Shown here piece after piece: positions 1 through 7,520 of a DNA stretch of 64,000 bases; position 1 is the first letter of the stretch; every line of letters begins with the position of its first letter. Location of the stretch: positions 434,001 through 498,000 of the forward strand of contig NZ_JAUEQY010000001.1 of the NCBI RefSeq assembly GCF_030406325.1. The letters run 5' to 3'. The stretch comes from Actinomadura sp. DC4 (GTDB lineage: Bacteria > Actinomycetota > Actinomycetes > Streptosporangiales > Streptosporangiaceae). The notes beneath the pieces were generated by a model. That model did no database searches and was not told where the DNA came from. It saw nothing but the letters and a program-made list of their open reading frames with translations. The translations under genes and the position numbers were made by a program.

Positions 1-2
1 CC

Positions 3-620
3 TTGTTCGTACTGAACACGGTGAGCGTCGTCCTGTTCCAGGTCCGCGCGGCCCGCCAGGTGACCGGAACGGCATCGGCCGCCCGCCGGGTACAGCACGC
101 CGGCGTGGTCCTGCTCGCGGCATGCGGAGTCTTCGCCCTGTCGGCGTCGGGCCGCTCGGCGTGGACGGCCGGGGCGGTGCTCGTCGTCGCCGCCGTCCTT
201 CAGGTGATCGGCGAGATGCTGCTGGGCGCCGGGCTGTGGGAGATCGGTTTCGCCCTGGCCCCCGCAGACCGGCAGGGCCAGTACCAGGGCTTCTTCGGCG
301 CGGGCACGGCGGTCGCGCGGATGCTCGGCCCGCTGCTGCTGACGACGCTGATCATCGGGTGGGGTCTGCCCGGCTGGCTGGTGTTGGGCGGGATGTTCCT
401 TCTGGCCGGCTCGGCGATGGCCCCGGCCGTACGCTGGGCCGAACGGGATCCGAGGCGATCCCGTCCGGCGCGGCCTGACGGACCTGCGGCTAATCCGGAT
501 GAACCATCCACCAGGACCGAGCCGAGACGGGGCCCCGGCCTCCTATGTGCTCAGGCCCGCTCTGGCTCTGTCTTGAGCAGGTCGGCGAGAAATTCCTGCG
601 TCTCCGGATCGACCGCATAA
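3..620 (+). CDS. MFS transporter, C-terminal part (5' end outside window)
   Basis: This frame is already open at the left edge, so only the C-terminal half of a major facilitator superfamily permease is present. The visible residues contain several hydrophobic stretches separated by short charged loops, including a segment with GQYQGFFGAGTAVARMLGP, which is typical of the helix 10-11 region of drug or metabolite exporters. After the last membrane segment (about residue 145) there is a polar, proline- and arginine-rich tail of about 60 residues. The stop lies inside the 3' end of the convergent helicase gene, giving a 70-bp tail-to-tail overlap. The substrate cannot be inferred. Confidence 0.75.
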   Translation: MFVLNTVSVVLFQVRAARQVTGTASAARRVQHAGVVLLAACGVFALSASGRSAWTAGAVLVVAAVLQVIGEMLLGAGLWEIGFALAPADRQGQYQGFFGAGTAVARMLGPLLLTTLIIGWGLPGWLVLGGMFLLAGSAMAPAVRWAERDPRRSRPARPDGPAANPDEPSTRTEPRRGPGLLCAQARSGSVLSRSARNSCVSGSTA

Positions 621-2470
621 AGAACGGTGCCCACCATGCCTCGTGTGAGCAGCACCTTGTAGATGTTGCGGATATGCCGCGCGTACTGCAGGTCGGTGAT
701 GGAACGCCGCTTGAAATCAGGGTCCTTGTTGGCCTCGCGTACCGTGATCAGCCGACCGTCCCGGGCCACGATGTCGGGGCCGAGGATCACACCTGACCAG
801 TCGTACTCGAAGCCTTGGGCGGTGTACACGCACCCGACCTGCTCGAAGCCACCGTCGAAGGTCGCCCACAGGGCACTGGGCGGTGCGTCGCCGACGGCCC
901 GCTCGCCCTTGACGTTCCACGGCTTCGCCCAGTCACCGATGCGGACGTCGTCGACGAGGCGGCCGTCCTTCGCGTCACTCCACGGCCAGCAGTAGCCGGC
1001 CGATATGCGCGCTGAATGGCCGCCTTCAAGCTTGTCCCGCAGCGTCTCTTCCATCTCGCGTGGGGACTCGGCGAGCCGTACCTCGAAATGGTCGTCACCG
1101 CTCCACGCCTCCGGCCCCCCGGGCTCGATGTCGAGAAGGCGGAGCACCCAGTCCTCGTACTTGCGACTGCCGCCGCAACGGAACTGGCCGTCCAGCGGGA
1201 CGTGGTGGACCCGGATGCCCAGCCGGGCGGCCTGAGACTTGATCGCCTCGACCGTCCCGATCTCGTTGGACTTCACGACCTGGTGCTCGTCGAGCAGGAA
1301 GACCGGCACGCGGGCGACCGCGAGCAACTCCTCCACCTGCGGCCGCCCGGTCCGCTGCGCCGCCCGGGTGAAGCGGTTCTCGGACGTCTCACGGATCCGG
1401 TGCGCCTCGTCGCAGATCAGCACCTCGAACGAGTTCTTCTCCGCCTGCATGAAGCTGTTGAAGTACGTGAACATGTTCTTGACCCGGGGCGATCCCTTGC
1501 CCACATGCCGGCGCAGCGTCTGGGTGAACGACCGGGAGCCCGTCGCGTGCAGGACTGTGTGCCCGTGTCGTGCCAGGTGCCCGAGCAGAGACAGCGCGAT
1601 GACGCTCTTTCCGCTGCCCGGACCACCGGTGACGACGACCGCCTCTTTGGAGTCCGACTGGCGAGCCTTCCGCACCGCGTGCTTCACGAGGTCGTACGCG
1701 ATCTGCTGTTCGGCCAGCAGCGTGAACTGCTCACGGTCCTTGATCTCCGCGGCCGCATGCTTGAGCAACTGCTTCGACGGGCGCGGCGTGCTGTCGAGCA
1801 GCCGGTCCCCGGCGTCGACGCCCGGCTCCGGCGCGAACTGCCCGCGCAGGTACTCCAGGAAGCCGCCTCGCCGGGTCTTGGTGAACAGGCGGGTGCGTTC
1901 GGTGGTGGCCAGGTCGAGGAGGTCCTGGACGTCGAGGTCCTGCGCGTTGTGAAGATAGGCGACACCGTGGAGGGCGTCCGGATGCTCGCTCAGCGAACTG
2001 GCGAAGTCGGCGATGTACTCGCAGTACTTCTCGACCTGCCGCAGCGGATGCCCGAGCATGCGATAGACGCCGGGGACCAGCACGAGGTTCTCGTCGTCCT
2101 CGTAGAGCTCGGCCTGGCTCCACTGCTTGAGCTCGACGACCACGTACCGATCGCCGCCGGTACGCGCGTCGACCCCGGCCAGCACGACATCCGCCCGCAT
2201 GCTGGTGAGCGGGCGCTGATATTCGATGAGCATCTCGACCTTGCCGAGCCCCGCCTCGACCAGGTCGCGTGCCAGCACCGGCAGGCTCCGCCGCCAGGAA
2301 TTCTTCTCCGCGTCCGAGGTGGACCGCCCCGTCGTCATCCGGAGATTCTCGGCGAGGATGCCGACAAGCCGTCGTTCCATCGTTGAGCCGACCAGATTCT
2401 CGGCGGAGACGCGCAGCGCCGTCACGAACTTCCCCCAGGCAGCACGAAGAACTCGTGCGGGTGGGGGCAT
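551..2470 (-). CDS. PD-(D/E)XK-like nuclease fused to DUF2075 superfamily 1 helicase
   Basis: A 639-residue protein in two parts. The N-terminal part has a restriction-nuclease-like core: Asp94 in RADVVLAG and Glu113-x-Lys115 in VVVELKQW. The C-terminal part is a DUF2075 (COG3410) helicase/ATPase, with Walker A GGPGSGKS at residues 282-289, Walker B ICDEAH at 352-357 and a late QGFEYDWSGVILG motif of the kind seen in UvrD-like motor domains. Such proteins are poorly characterised; nuclease-helicase fusions of this layout are common in defence or DNA-repair neighbourhoods. It lies beside other nuclease and helicase remnants, which fits that. No good Shine-Dalgarno precedes the ATG at 2470, so an internal start (for example at Met31) is possible. 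Confidence 0.8.
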   Translation of the reverse strand: MPPPARVLRAAWGKFVTALRVSAENLVGSTMERRLVGILAENLRMTTGRSTSDAEKNSWRRSLPVLARDLVEAGLGKVEMLIEYQRPLTSMRADVVLAGVDARTGGDRYVVVELKQWSQAELYEDDENLVLVPGVYRMLGHPLRQVEKYCEYIADFASSLSEHPDALHGVAYLHNAQDLDVQDLLDLATTERTRLFTKTRRGGFLEYLRGQFAPEPGVDAGDRLLDSTPRPSKQLLKHAAAEIKDREQFTLLAEQQIAYDLVKHAVRKARQSDSKEAVVVTGGPGSGKSVIALSLLGHLARHGHTVLHATGSRSFTQTLRRHVGKGSPRVKNMFTYFNSFMQAEKNSFEVLICDEAHRIRETSENRFTRAAQRTGRPQVEELLAVARVPVFLLDEHQVVKSNEIGTVEAIKSQAARLGIRVHHVPLDGQFRCGGSRKYEDWVLRLLDIEPGGPEAWSGDDHFEVRLAESPREMEETLRDKLEGGHSARISAGYCWPWSDAKDGRLVDDVRIGDWAKPWNVKGERAVGDAPPSALWATFDGGFEQVGCVYTAQGFEYDWSGVILGPDIVARDGRLITVREANKDPDFKRRSITDLQYARHIRNIYKVLLTRGMVGTVLYAVDPETQEFLADLLKTEPERA

Positions 2471-2616
2471 GTCCGCGATCAGCGAAGATCGGCGAAAGCC
2501 CGTCGGGCCGCATTCCTAACGAAAGATCACACTACAACCGATCCCGTGCTGTCCTCGCCGGTTTACAGCGGACGGTAATTCGACGAGCACGAGATAGAAC
2601 ACCCAACTCACCGCCG

Positions 2617-3352
2617 TCAGGAGGCGGAGAAGCGAACCGGCTCACGGAGCGTGAGGCGTGCTCCTTCGAGGTCGGCGAGCCGAGCCGACAGTGTCGCCTC
2701 GGCGAGATGGCGCGGCAGCGCCGTGCTGAATTTCAGGCCGTTCAACGCGTCGTCGTCGACGTAGGAAGACAGAGTCGTTCGTGCGCGTCGGAGACCGCGA
2801 CTTCCCAGATGGCGGGAGTCAGATCTCGGCGGAGGCGGATACAGAACTCCTCGACCCGCTGTGCGGGGTCGGCCATGCTGCTGACACTGGCTGCGGAAGT
2901 TCGGTGCCGCCGAGGGCGGTCGTGGCGAGGCGCCCGCAGAGCCGGTGCTGGCGATCAGGGTTGCTCATGTAGAGCGGGTGGCTACGCAGAGCCTCGTAAC
3001 AGCGTCGAGTGTTGCCGGGGGCCTCCGTGCAGAATCGCTCCATCCCTTGGCCGCTTCGTTCGTGGCGAAGCGGAAGCGCCATTAGTCGCTGACAGGTGGC
3101 GAAGGGACGTCGTCGCCGCGCTTGGAGGACACCGCGAGCGACCTGCCGCGGATCGCCAAGGTGCTGGAGTGCTTCCTTATGGGTCTTGAAGCCGTCGACC
3201 GCCAACGCCTCGTCGAGAACGCTGGGCAGCTCATGGTGAAGCTCGGTCACTCCGACTTCGCTCAGGAGTCGAACGGCTGACCGGAGGCCAACATCGGCTG
3301 AGCTTTGGTCGGAGCCGTCAGCATCGTGATCGTGATGCCAAGGATGCGGCAC
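2617..3352 (-). pseudogene. Degraded gene, 3' end resembling a large DEAD/DEAH (Lhr-like) helicase
   Basis: Coding-like sequence on the minus strand is broken into at least three frames. The promoter-proximal frame (from 3352) runs to about 2885. A second frame (about 2880-2755) continues with DPAQRVEEFCIRLRRDLTP. A third (about 2775-2617) reads DDDALNGLKFSTALPRHLAE and ends EPVRFSAS-stop. From memory, the last segment closely resembles the C-terminus of very large actinobacterial DEAD/DEAH helicases, in which an ALKF-ALP-LA-ATL-ARL-D-EPVRF pattern recurs; no search was possible. I see no intact domain, so I call this a remnant. The upstream parts are unassigned and could belong to a different gene. 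Confidence 0.45.
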
Positions 3353-3426
3353 ACGGAGAGTGTTCGCACCGCACTTGCCAACCCGCGAGGAGCGGGATCT
3401 ATGCCACTTTTGGTGGAAGGTCCGAG

Positions 3427-3456
3427 TTGGCTAAATGATCACCTGATCTGGATAAT
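3427..3456 (+). promoter_or_regulatory. Sigma-70-type promoter for a probably leaderless HNH gene
   Basis: TTGGCT at 3427-3432 and GATAAT at 3451-3456 are separated by 18 bp. Transcription would begin about 7-8 bp after the -10, at or next to the GTG at 3464, so the mRNA is probably leaderless. No Shine-Dalgarno sequence is visible before that GTG, which agrees. Confidence 0.5.
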
Positions 3457-3463
3457 CCGGTGA

Positions 3464-4399
3464 GTGAAGGCATATGTAGGGGTTACGGACGGTTCGTGGT
3501 ATCGGTTCCTTGCGGCACGTCCTAAGCTGGGCGAAGTCAATTTCTGGCGTCCGTCCAGTAAGCAGGCGTTCCGATCACTCGGCTCGGGGGAGCCGTTCTT
3601 CTTCAAGACCAAGGCCCCGCAGAATCGGATCGTCGGCGGAGGGTTCTTCAGCGACTTCGTGCGGCTTCCGTTGTCAGAGGCATGGGATCGGTTCGGCGAA
3701 GCGAACGGCGCGGCAAGCCTGAGTGACCTGCGCCATCGCATTAACACCAATCGCGCGGAGCCGATCACGGTGGGCGATGACCCGGTCATCGGATGCATCC
3801 TCGTGAGAGATGTGCGCTTCTTCGTCTCAGGGGAGGAGGCCGAACCGCCCCACGACTTCGCCTCCAACCTCGTGCAAGGAAAAAGGTACGACCTCGCGAC
3901 CCATGTAGAAGCCGGTTATCTGGAGCGGCTGGTCACCCGCCTACTCGGCCGCGACGCAGAGCTTGACGACTCCCAGCCGTGGCGTCGGCCCGGGGCGGTG
4001 TTCGGGGACCCGCGACTGTCGCGTCGTCGACTCGGGCAGAGCTCGTTCAAGACGGCCGTACTGGCGGCGTACGAGGAACGGTGCGCGGTCACCGGCAGCC
4101 GGCTCCGCCCGACCCTCCAGGCCGCGCACATTCGTCCCGTCAGTGAAGACGGCGAGCACCGTCTGGACAACGGCCTGCTGCTACGTGCGGACCTCCACGC
4201 CTTGTTCGACGCGGGTTACCTCGGCGTGGACCTGGACTACCGGTTCAAGGTCAGTGCACGGTTGCGAGCGGACTTTGAGGATGGTGAAGAGTTCTACGCG
4301 CGAGTCGGCCAGCCGATCGCCCTCCCCGAGCGTGCTGCCGATCGGCCTAATCGAGCGTTCCTGGAGTGGCATGAGGCGAGAGTCTTCAAAGCATCGTGA
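3464..4399 (+). CDS. EVE-like domain fused to HNH endonuclease, probable modified-DNA restriction enzyme
   Basis: A 311-residue protein. Residues 1-125 have an EVE/PUA-like pattern (YVGVTDGSWYRFL, a central FFFK followed by GGGFFSDFVRLP, then GCILVRDVRFF), a fold that reads modified bases. Residues 195-260 form an HNH nuclease: Cys207 in ERCAVTG, His222 in QAAHIRPVS, Asn236 in RLDNGLLL and His245 in DLHALFDAG. HNH proteins with an N-terminal EVE-type reader usually act as type IV, modification-dependent restriction enzymes, so cleavage of modified foreign DNA is the likely role (inference). GTG 3464 is chosen because it begins the conserved domain and sits just after a promoter. Its stop overlaps the start of a helicase remnant as TGATG, suggesting a former operon. 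Confidence 0.8.
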   Translation: MKAYVGVTDGSWYRFLAARPKLGEVNFWRPSSKQAFRSLGSGEPFFFKTKAPQNRIVGGGFFSDFVRLPLSEAWDRFGEANGAASLSDLRHRINTNRAEPITVGDDPVIGCILVRDVRFFVSGEEAEPPHDFASNLVQGKRYDLATHVEAGYLERLVTRLLGRDAELDDSQPWRRPGAVFGDPRLSRRRLGQSSFKTAVLAAYEERCAVTGSRLRPTLQAAHIRPVSEDGEHRLDNGLLLRADLHALFDAGYLGVDLDYRFKVSARLRADFEDGEEFYARVGQPIALPERAADRPNRAFLEWHEARVFKAS

Positions 4400-4650
4400 T
4401 GACATTTCAGGGCGTGCTCGAAGAGGGTTTTGAACGCTGATAAATATTCTTGCACCCGACGCAGCAGAAACGTGTGGACCCTGACTACAGCGGGCCCCGC
4501 GCGGGTCAGTGGCTGTCCGGCACAGGCAGGACCATCGTTGTCCTCGACCGAGTCGAGCGCCTCGGCCTCGGGCGCGGCAAGGACGTCCTGCTGACGACGT
4601 TCGACCGCAACCTTGCTCCGACCTTCGTAAAAGGTCGGAACAGTTCGGTA
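4399..4650 (+). pseudogene. Remnant of a UvrD/Rep-type helicase, N-terminal segment
   Basis: The frame starts with ATG overlapping the stop of the HNH gene and reads MTFQGVLEEGFER, then two stops in a row (TGA TAA at 4438-4443), then continues in the same frame with LHPTQQKRVDPDYSGP. It goes on through SGTGRTIVVL to VLLTTFDRNLA. This is the recognisable N-terminus of a superfamily 1 UvrD-like helicase, where the usual pattern is HP-Q---V--DYSGPA-V-G-AGTGKT-VALHR and VLLTTF-R-LA. The Walker A lysine is replaced by arginine. After about 4650 no family pattern remains. It was probably translated together with the HNH nuclease before decaying. Confidence 0.7.
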
Positions 4651-4928
4651 GGAATTCACCGACCGTGTCGAGACTTCTGGATCGTCGACGTTTTTCGACC
4701 CGGTCGTTCCCGCGTTCAGTCGCCATGGTCGCCTCTCGCTACGGTGCGGGCGGCAGATAAGAGCGCCGATGTCTGCGCGCCACGGAATCGGTGACGTGCG
4801 GACATTTACCCTCCCAAGTAGGCGCGCGATTTCCGGTGTGGCCGATTGCGGCCGATCGGGAGACCTGACTTTCGTGTGCAGGTATACCGGTTCGTTCCAG
4901 GCCGACCCGGCGTAGCCGCGCCTGGCGA
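4651..4928. other. Non-coding or fully eroded stretch
   Basis: Between the helicase remnant and the DUF397 fragment I see no frame on either strand with convincing codon bias or a recognisable motif. It probably holds further eroded remains of the helicase gene and the 3' flank of the DUF397 gene. Confidence 0.4.
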
Positions 4929-5045
4929 TCAGATGCCCGGCGCTACCGTGGTCCGCGAAGCCGGCGGGATGATCGCTACCTCGACACATGAAGAGTTCGG
5001 TTCGCTTCGGCTCGACTTGCGCCAACGCGCGTTCTGCGTGGTCAT
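4929..5045 (-). CDS. DUF397 protein, truncated (38 residues)
   Basis: The ATG at 5045 overlaps the stop of the XRE-DUF5753 gene by 4 bp (ATGA). The product begins MTTQNARWRKSSRSEPNSS and continues CVEVAI, the hallmark W-KSS-S---CVEVA of DUF397 proteins, the small partners that regularly follow XRE-DUF5753 regulators in actinobacteria (as in the WhiJ/BldB-type systems). The family is normally about 60-75 residues and continues with a VRDSKDP-GPVL block; here a TGA ends the frame at 38 residues and that block is absent in all frames. It is either a shortened functional protein or, more likely, a decayed one. Confidence 0.65.
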   Translation of the reverse strand: MTTQNARWRKSSRSEPNSSCVEVAIIPPASRTTVAPGI

Positions 5046-5923
5046 GTACGGAGTCCTTGCTTCTCGGGAAGCTCATCGGCGAGCAGGTTCATGAAGGAAA
5101 GGCTGCGGACTTCTGAAAGCGCCCTGCTCCGTACATAGTCGTATCTATGCGCATATCGCGCTACCTCGGTGGACTCGCTGTAGAAGAGTTCTGTTGAGAT
5201 GGTTTGAACGGCTGCCATCGGCGGATCGTTGGGATCGGGAAAGTTGAAAAGGACGAAGGATCCGCCAGGTGTCAGCGTTTGCGTCATGCCGGTGACCAGC
5301 GGAAAGATCCGTACCGTCACGCGGGGTTGGGTTTCAGCGACGCGGATGACGTGGTGGAGTTGGGTGTACATCACGTCGGGCGGAACGCTGAAGCGGCGGA
5401 GGCCGACCTCGTCGAGGATCACCTCGAACTCGGGTCCATCAGGGCGGAGGACGGTGTGCTGACGCTGGAGTCTCGCTTCGACCAGGCGCTCGGGGATATA
5501 GGTGATAGGGCCTTCGGCCTTGGCATGTTCGATGAGTGCCCAGGTGTAGTCCTGGGTCTGCAGAATGCCGGGCATGGCGCCGGGCTGGTATTCGCGGATC
5601 GTCTTCGCGCCGGACTCGATGTCGGCGTACAGCCGCTGGCGGTCGCCCATCGTGTCGCCGAAGGCGTCCCACCAGCCACGCTCAGCGGCGTCGCGGGCGA
5701 TGCGGACGATCTCGTGCCACTTATCGCCGCTGACACCCAGGACGTCGAGGATCTTCATGATCTCGGCGAGGTCGGGGCGAATGTGGGCGTTCTCCAGCTT
5801 GGAGATCTTCATCCGAGACTGATGGATCAGCCTGGCCAGCCGGTCGGCGGTCATGCCACGTTCCTCGCGCAGCGCGCGTAACTCCGCGGCAAGCCGTCGC
5901 CGGCGCACGAAAGGGCTGGTCAT
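5042..5923 (-). CDS. XRE-family regulator with DUF5753 domain
   Basis: A 293-residue protein. Residues 8-65 form a helix-turn-helix of the XRE type (LRALREERGMTADRLARLI, then KISKLENAHIRP). Residues 100-285 carry the DUF5753 ligand/partner domain with the usual IREYQPGAMPGILQTQDY and later LHHVIRVAE and GSFVLFNFPDPNDP motifs. These proteins pair with a DUF397 protein and are thought to behave as antitoxin-like or developmental regulators. The DUF397 partner follows immediately with a 4-bp overlap but is shortened. Its own promoter should lie in 5924-6100, where a CGAACGTTCG palindrome (6045-6054) is found. Confidence 0.9.
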   Translation of the reverse strand: MTSPFVRRRRLAAELRALREERGMTADRLARLIHQSRMKISKLENAHIRPDLAEIMKILDVLGVSGDKWHEIVRIARDAAERGWWDAFGDTMGDRQRLYADIESGAKTIREYQPGAMPGILQTQDYTWALIEHAKAEGPITYIPERLVEARLQRQHTVLRPDGPEFEVILDEVGLRRFSVPPDVMYTQLHHVIRVAETQPRVTVRIFPLVTGMTQTLTPGGSFVLFNFPDPNDPPMAAVQTISTELFYSESTEVARYAHRYDYVRSRALSEVRSLSFMNLLADELPEKQGLRT

Positions 5924-6041
5924 CGTCGGCCTCCCCGACGCAGTCGATCACGAGGTGTCGAGCCGATTACAGCATGCGTCGATCGGTCACGTTCTGAAAT
6001 CGATGGACATCAGCGCCGGTTCGGCGTCGGTATCGCGCCAG

Positions 6042-6069
6042 GCGCGAACGTTCGGCTGCTGAACGCTCC
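6042..6069. repeat. 28-bp element, copy 1, with CGAACGTTCG palindrome
   Basis: GCGCGAACGTTCGGCT, four unmatched bases, then AACGCTCC. The same arrangement recurs at 7335-7362. The core CGAACGTTCG is a perfect 10-bp palindrome. This copy sits about 120 bp upstream of the XRE-DUF5753 start, so it may be an operator; alternatively the two copies are ends of a recombination scar around the broken NUDIX operon. Confidence 0.5.
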
Positions 6070-6151
6070 CGCAAGGTGGGCGCGCAAAAGACATTCACCG
6101 ATGCTCGGGCCTGTCCGAGCCGGGGACCGTTCCAGGAACATCGGACATGGC

Positions 6152-6635
6152 TCAGTCGGCGTCGAAATACCGTGACAGGTAGAAGCGGTACATGGCGCCG
6201 GTGGAGGCCGGCATCTCTTCGGCCTTCTTGATGATGCGGTGGCCGGAGAAGTGCGCCGGGTTGATCCGGAGTTCGCTGCTGAAAGCACGCACCACGTAGC
6301 CGGACGGACGAGAGGTCCTGACGCTCGCGTTCGGTCTTGAACCGGCCGACGTACTGCCCCAGGAACCGCTTGGAGCCAACATCAACCCGTACGCCCAGCT
6401 CATCCTCGGCGATCCGGGCGATCACATCGTCGATCCCCTCACCCTTGAACATTCGCAGGCCAGGAAGCGCCCAGCAGTTCTCGTACGGGGCGATTGTCCG
6501 CCGGACGAGTACCACGCCATCGGCTTCGGGCAGTTCGACCACAAGGTCGAAGGTCGGTATGACGCTCCAATCCAGCAGTTGTTCGAACACCTCGCGCGGA
6601 GCGAACTTGATCTCGGGGTGCCGGGGAGCGGTCAC
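6152..6635 (-). pseudogene. NUDIX hydrolase broken by a 4-bp tandem duplication
   Basis: The first part reads a NUDIX core: YENCWALPGLRMFKGEG followed by IDDVIARIAEDELGV, matching the G-x5-E-x7-RE-x2-EE-x-G layout, although the canonical REUxEE is degenerate (RIAEDE). At 6301-6308 the plus strand holds CGGACGGA, a tandem 4-bp duplication that shifts the frame just after ERQDLSS. Removing four bases restores a continuation GYVVRAFSSELRINP through to the natural end YLSRYFDAD-stop at 6152. In the unshifted frame the protein would instead end in an arginine-rich run. The GTG start overlaps the upstream gene's stop by 4 bp. A sequencing error is a possible alternative. Confidence 0.75.
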
Positions 6636-7334
6636 TGGATTCCTCTCTGCACGATGTCGGTCGCGGTACGCCAGACCTGGTCCCGGTCAGGAAGGACGAG
6701 TACGTCGTCGGCGAGTTCGAGCCGGTGGGCATGGCTGCCGCGCGTACGATCATGGTCGATATCGCTGACCCTGAAAAGCGCTTGGAATGCGGCAGGGCGT
6801 TGCCGTAGCCGGTCGGCAATGTCGGCCAGGACGCGGCGATCTTTGAACAGCAGCTGAAGCGCACGTGTGCCCGTGCCATGGGTGCCGCCGAAGCTGATGA
6901 TGGAGAATCCTCCATCGGTCGCGTCGCGCGACAGGTAGTTACGGACTTTGGTGACGAGGAGATAGTCATCGAGCAGGAGCCCGTACTCGTCCACCTTCGG
7001 TACGTAGATCCGATCCGGGGCCGAGATGCGCCAGTTCGGTCGCTCTACGAGTCCGCGCCCGGGGACGAACCGGCGGGCCACCGCCGAGTCCGCCACATCG
7101 TTCTTGGAGATCACTCAGCGATAGGGCAGGTCAAGCGGAACCTGGTCGAGTGCCAGTGAATCGGGATCGCCGTCGGGTGAGTAGCCGAATAACAGCCGGG
7201 ACAGTCCTTCGGCTGTAGGGCTACCGATGAGTGCCAGGTCATGTTCGGCATGGGTAAGAATCGCGTCTTCGACACGGAGCCGGCCGTTCCGGAGTGCTTC
7301 GCAGTCCTTAAGCCGATGCCGGCCGTGGGATTCA
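6632..7334 (-). pseudogene. NUDIX-linked gene of unknown function, split by an in-frame TGA
   Basis: A single reading frame runs through both sides of a TGA at 7115-7117. The upstream part reads LRVEDAILTHAEHDLALIGS, then PTAEGLSRLLFGYSPDGDPD, ending LDLPYR. The TGA follows, and the same frame goes on with VISKNDVADSAVARRF and later SFGGTHGTGTRALQLLF. A TGG-to-TGA change would explain the break, since PYR-W would be a natural join. No ATG/GTG/TTG start exists upstream of the first half in this frame, so the N-terminus is also lost. The downstream half could still be translated from the GTG at 7114 (160 residues). I do not recognise the family; its overlap with the NUDIX gene points to joint function in nucleotide or nucleotide-sugar processing (inference). 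Confidence 0.6.
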
Positions 7335-7362
7335 GCGCGAACGTTCGGCTTCGCAACGCTCC
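7335..7362. repeat. 28-bp element, copy 2, with CGAACGTTCG palindrome
   Basis: The same GCGCGAACGTTCGGCT-N4-AACGCTCC arrangement as 6042-6069, in the same orientation. It lies at the point where the recognisable coding of the NUDIX-linked gene begins, so it marks either that gene's promoter region or a recombination boundary that removed its N-terminus. Confidence 0.5.
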
Positions 7363-7520
7363 GGTAAGAAACGACGCACGCGGCATGCGTTCTGGCATTG
7401 CGCGTGCGAAGCCGACGTTCGTCAATCCGCTCGTGTTAACCGGTGGTGACGGAGCGGTGATGGAGTGTGAACTGAGGAGCGACCAGGCGGTTCTCCGAAG
7501 TCACCAGACGCCTCCGTGAG

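Noticed and set aside
2269-3189. 306-codon plus-strand frame across the start of the DUF2075 gene and the helicase remnant
   Set aside because: Arg/Ser-rich and without motifs; the minus strand carries the recognisable pieces.
7115-7117. In-frame TGA as selenocysteine codon
   Set aside because: No SECIS-like hairpin is apparent, the context PYR-x-VISK favours an original tryptophan, and the neighbouring NUDIX gene is also broken.
7111-7425. 104-codon minus-strand frame ending in GTGA at the 160-residue frame
   Set aside because: Another frame over the same bases gives a continuous protein that reads directly into the downstream frame apart from one TGA, and has better codon and residue character.
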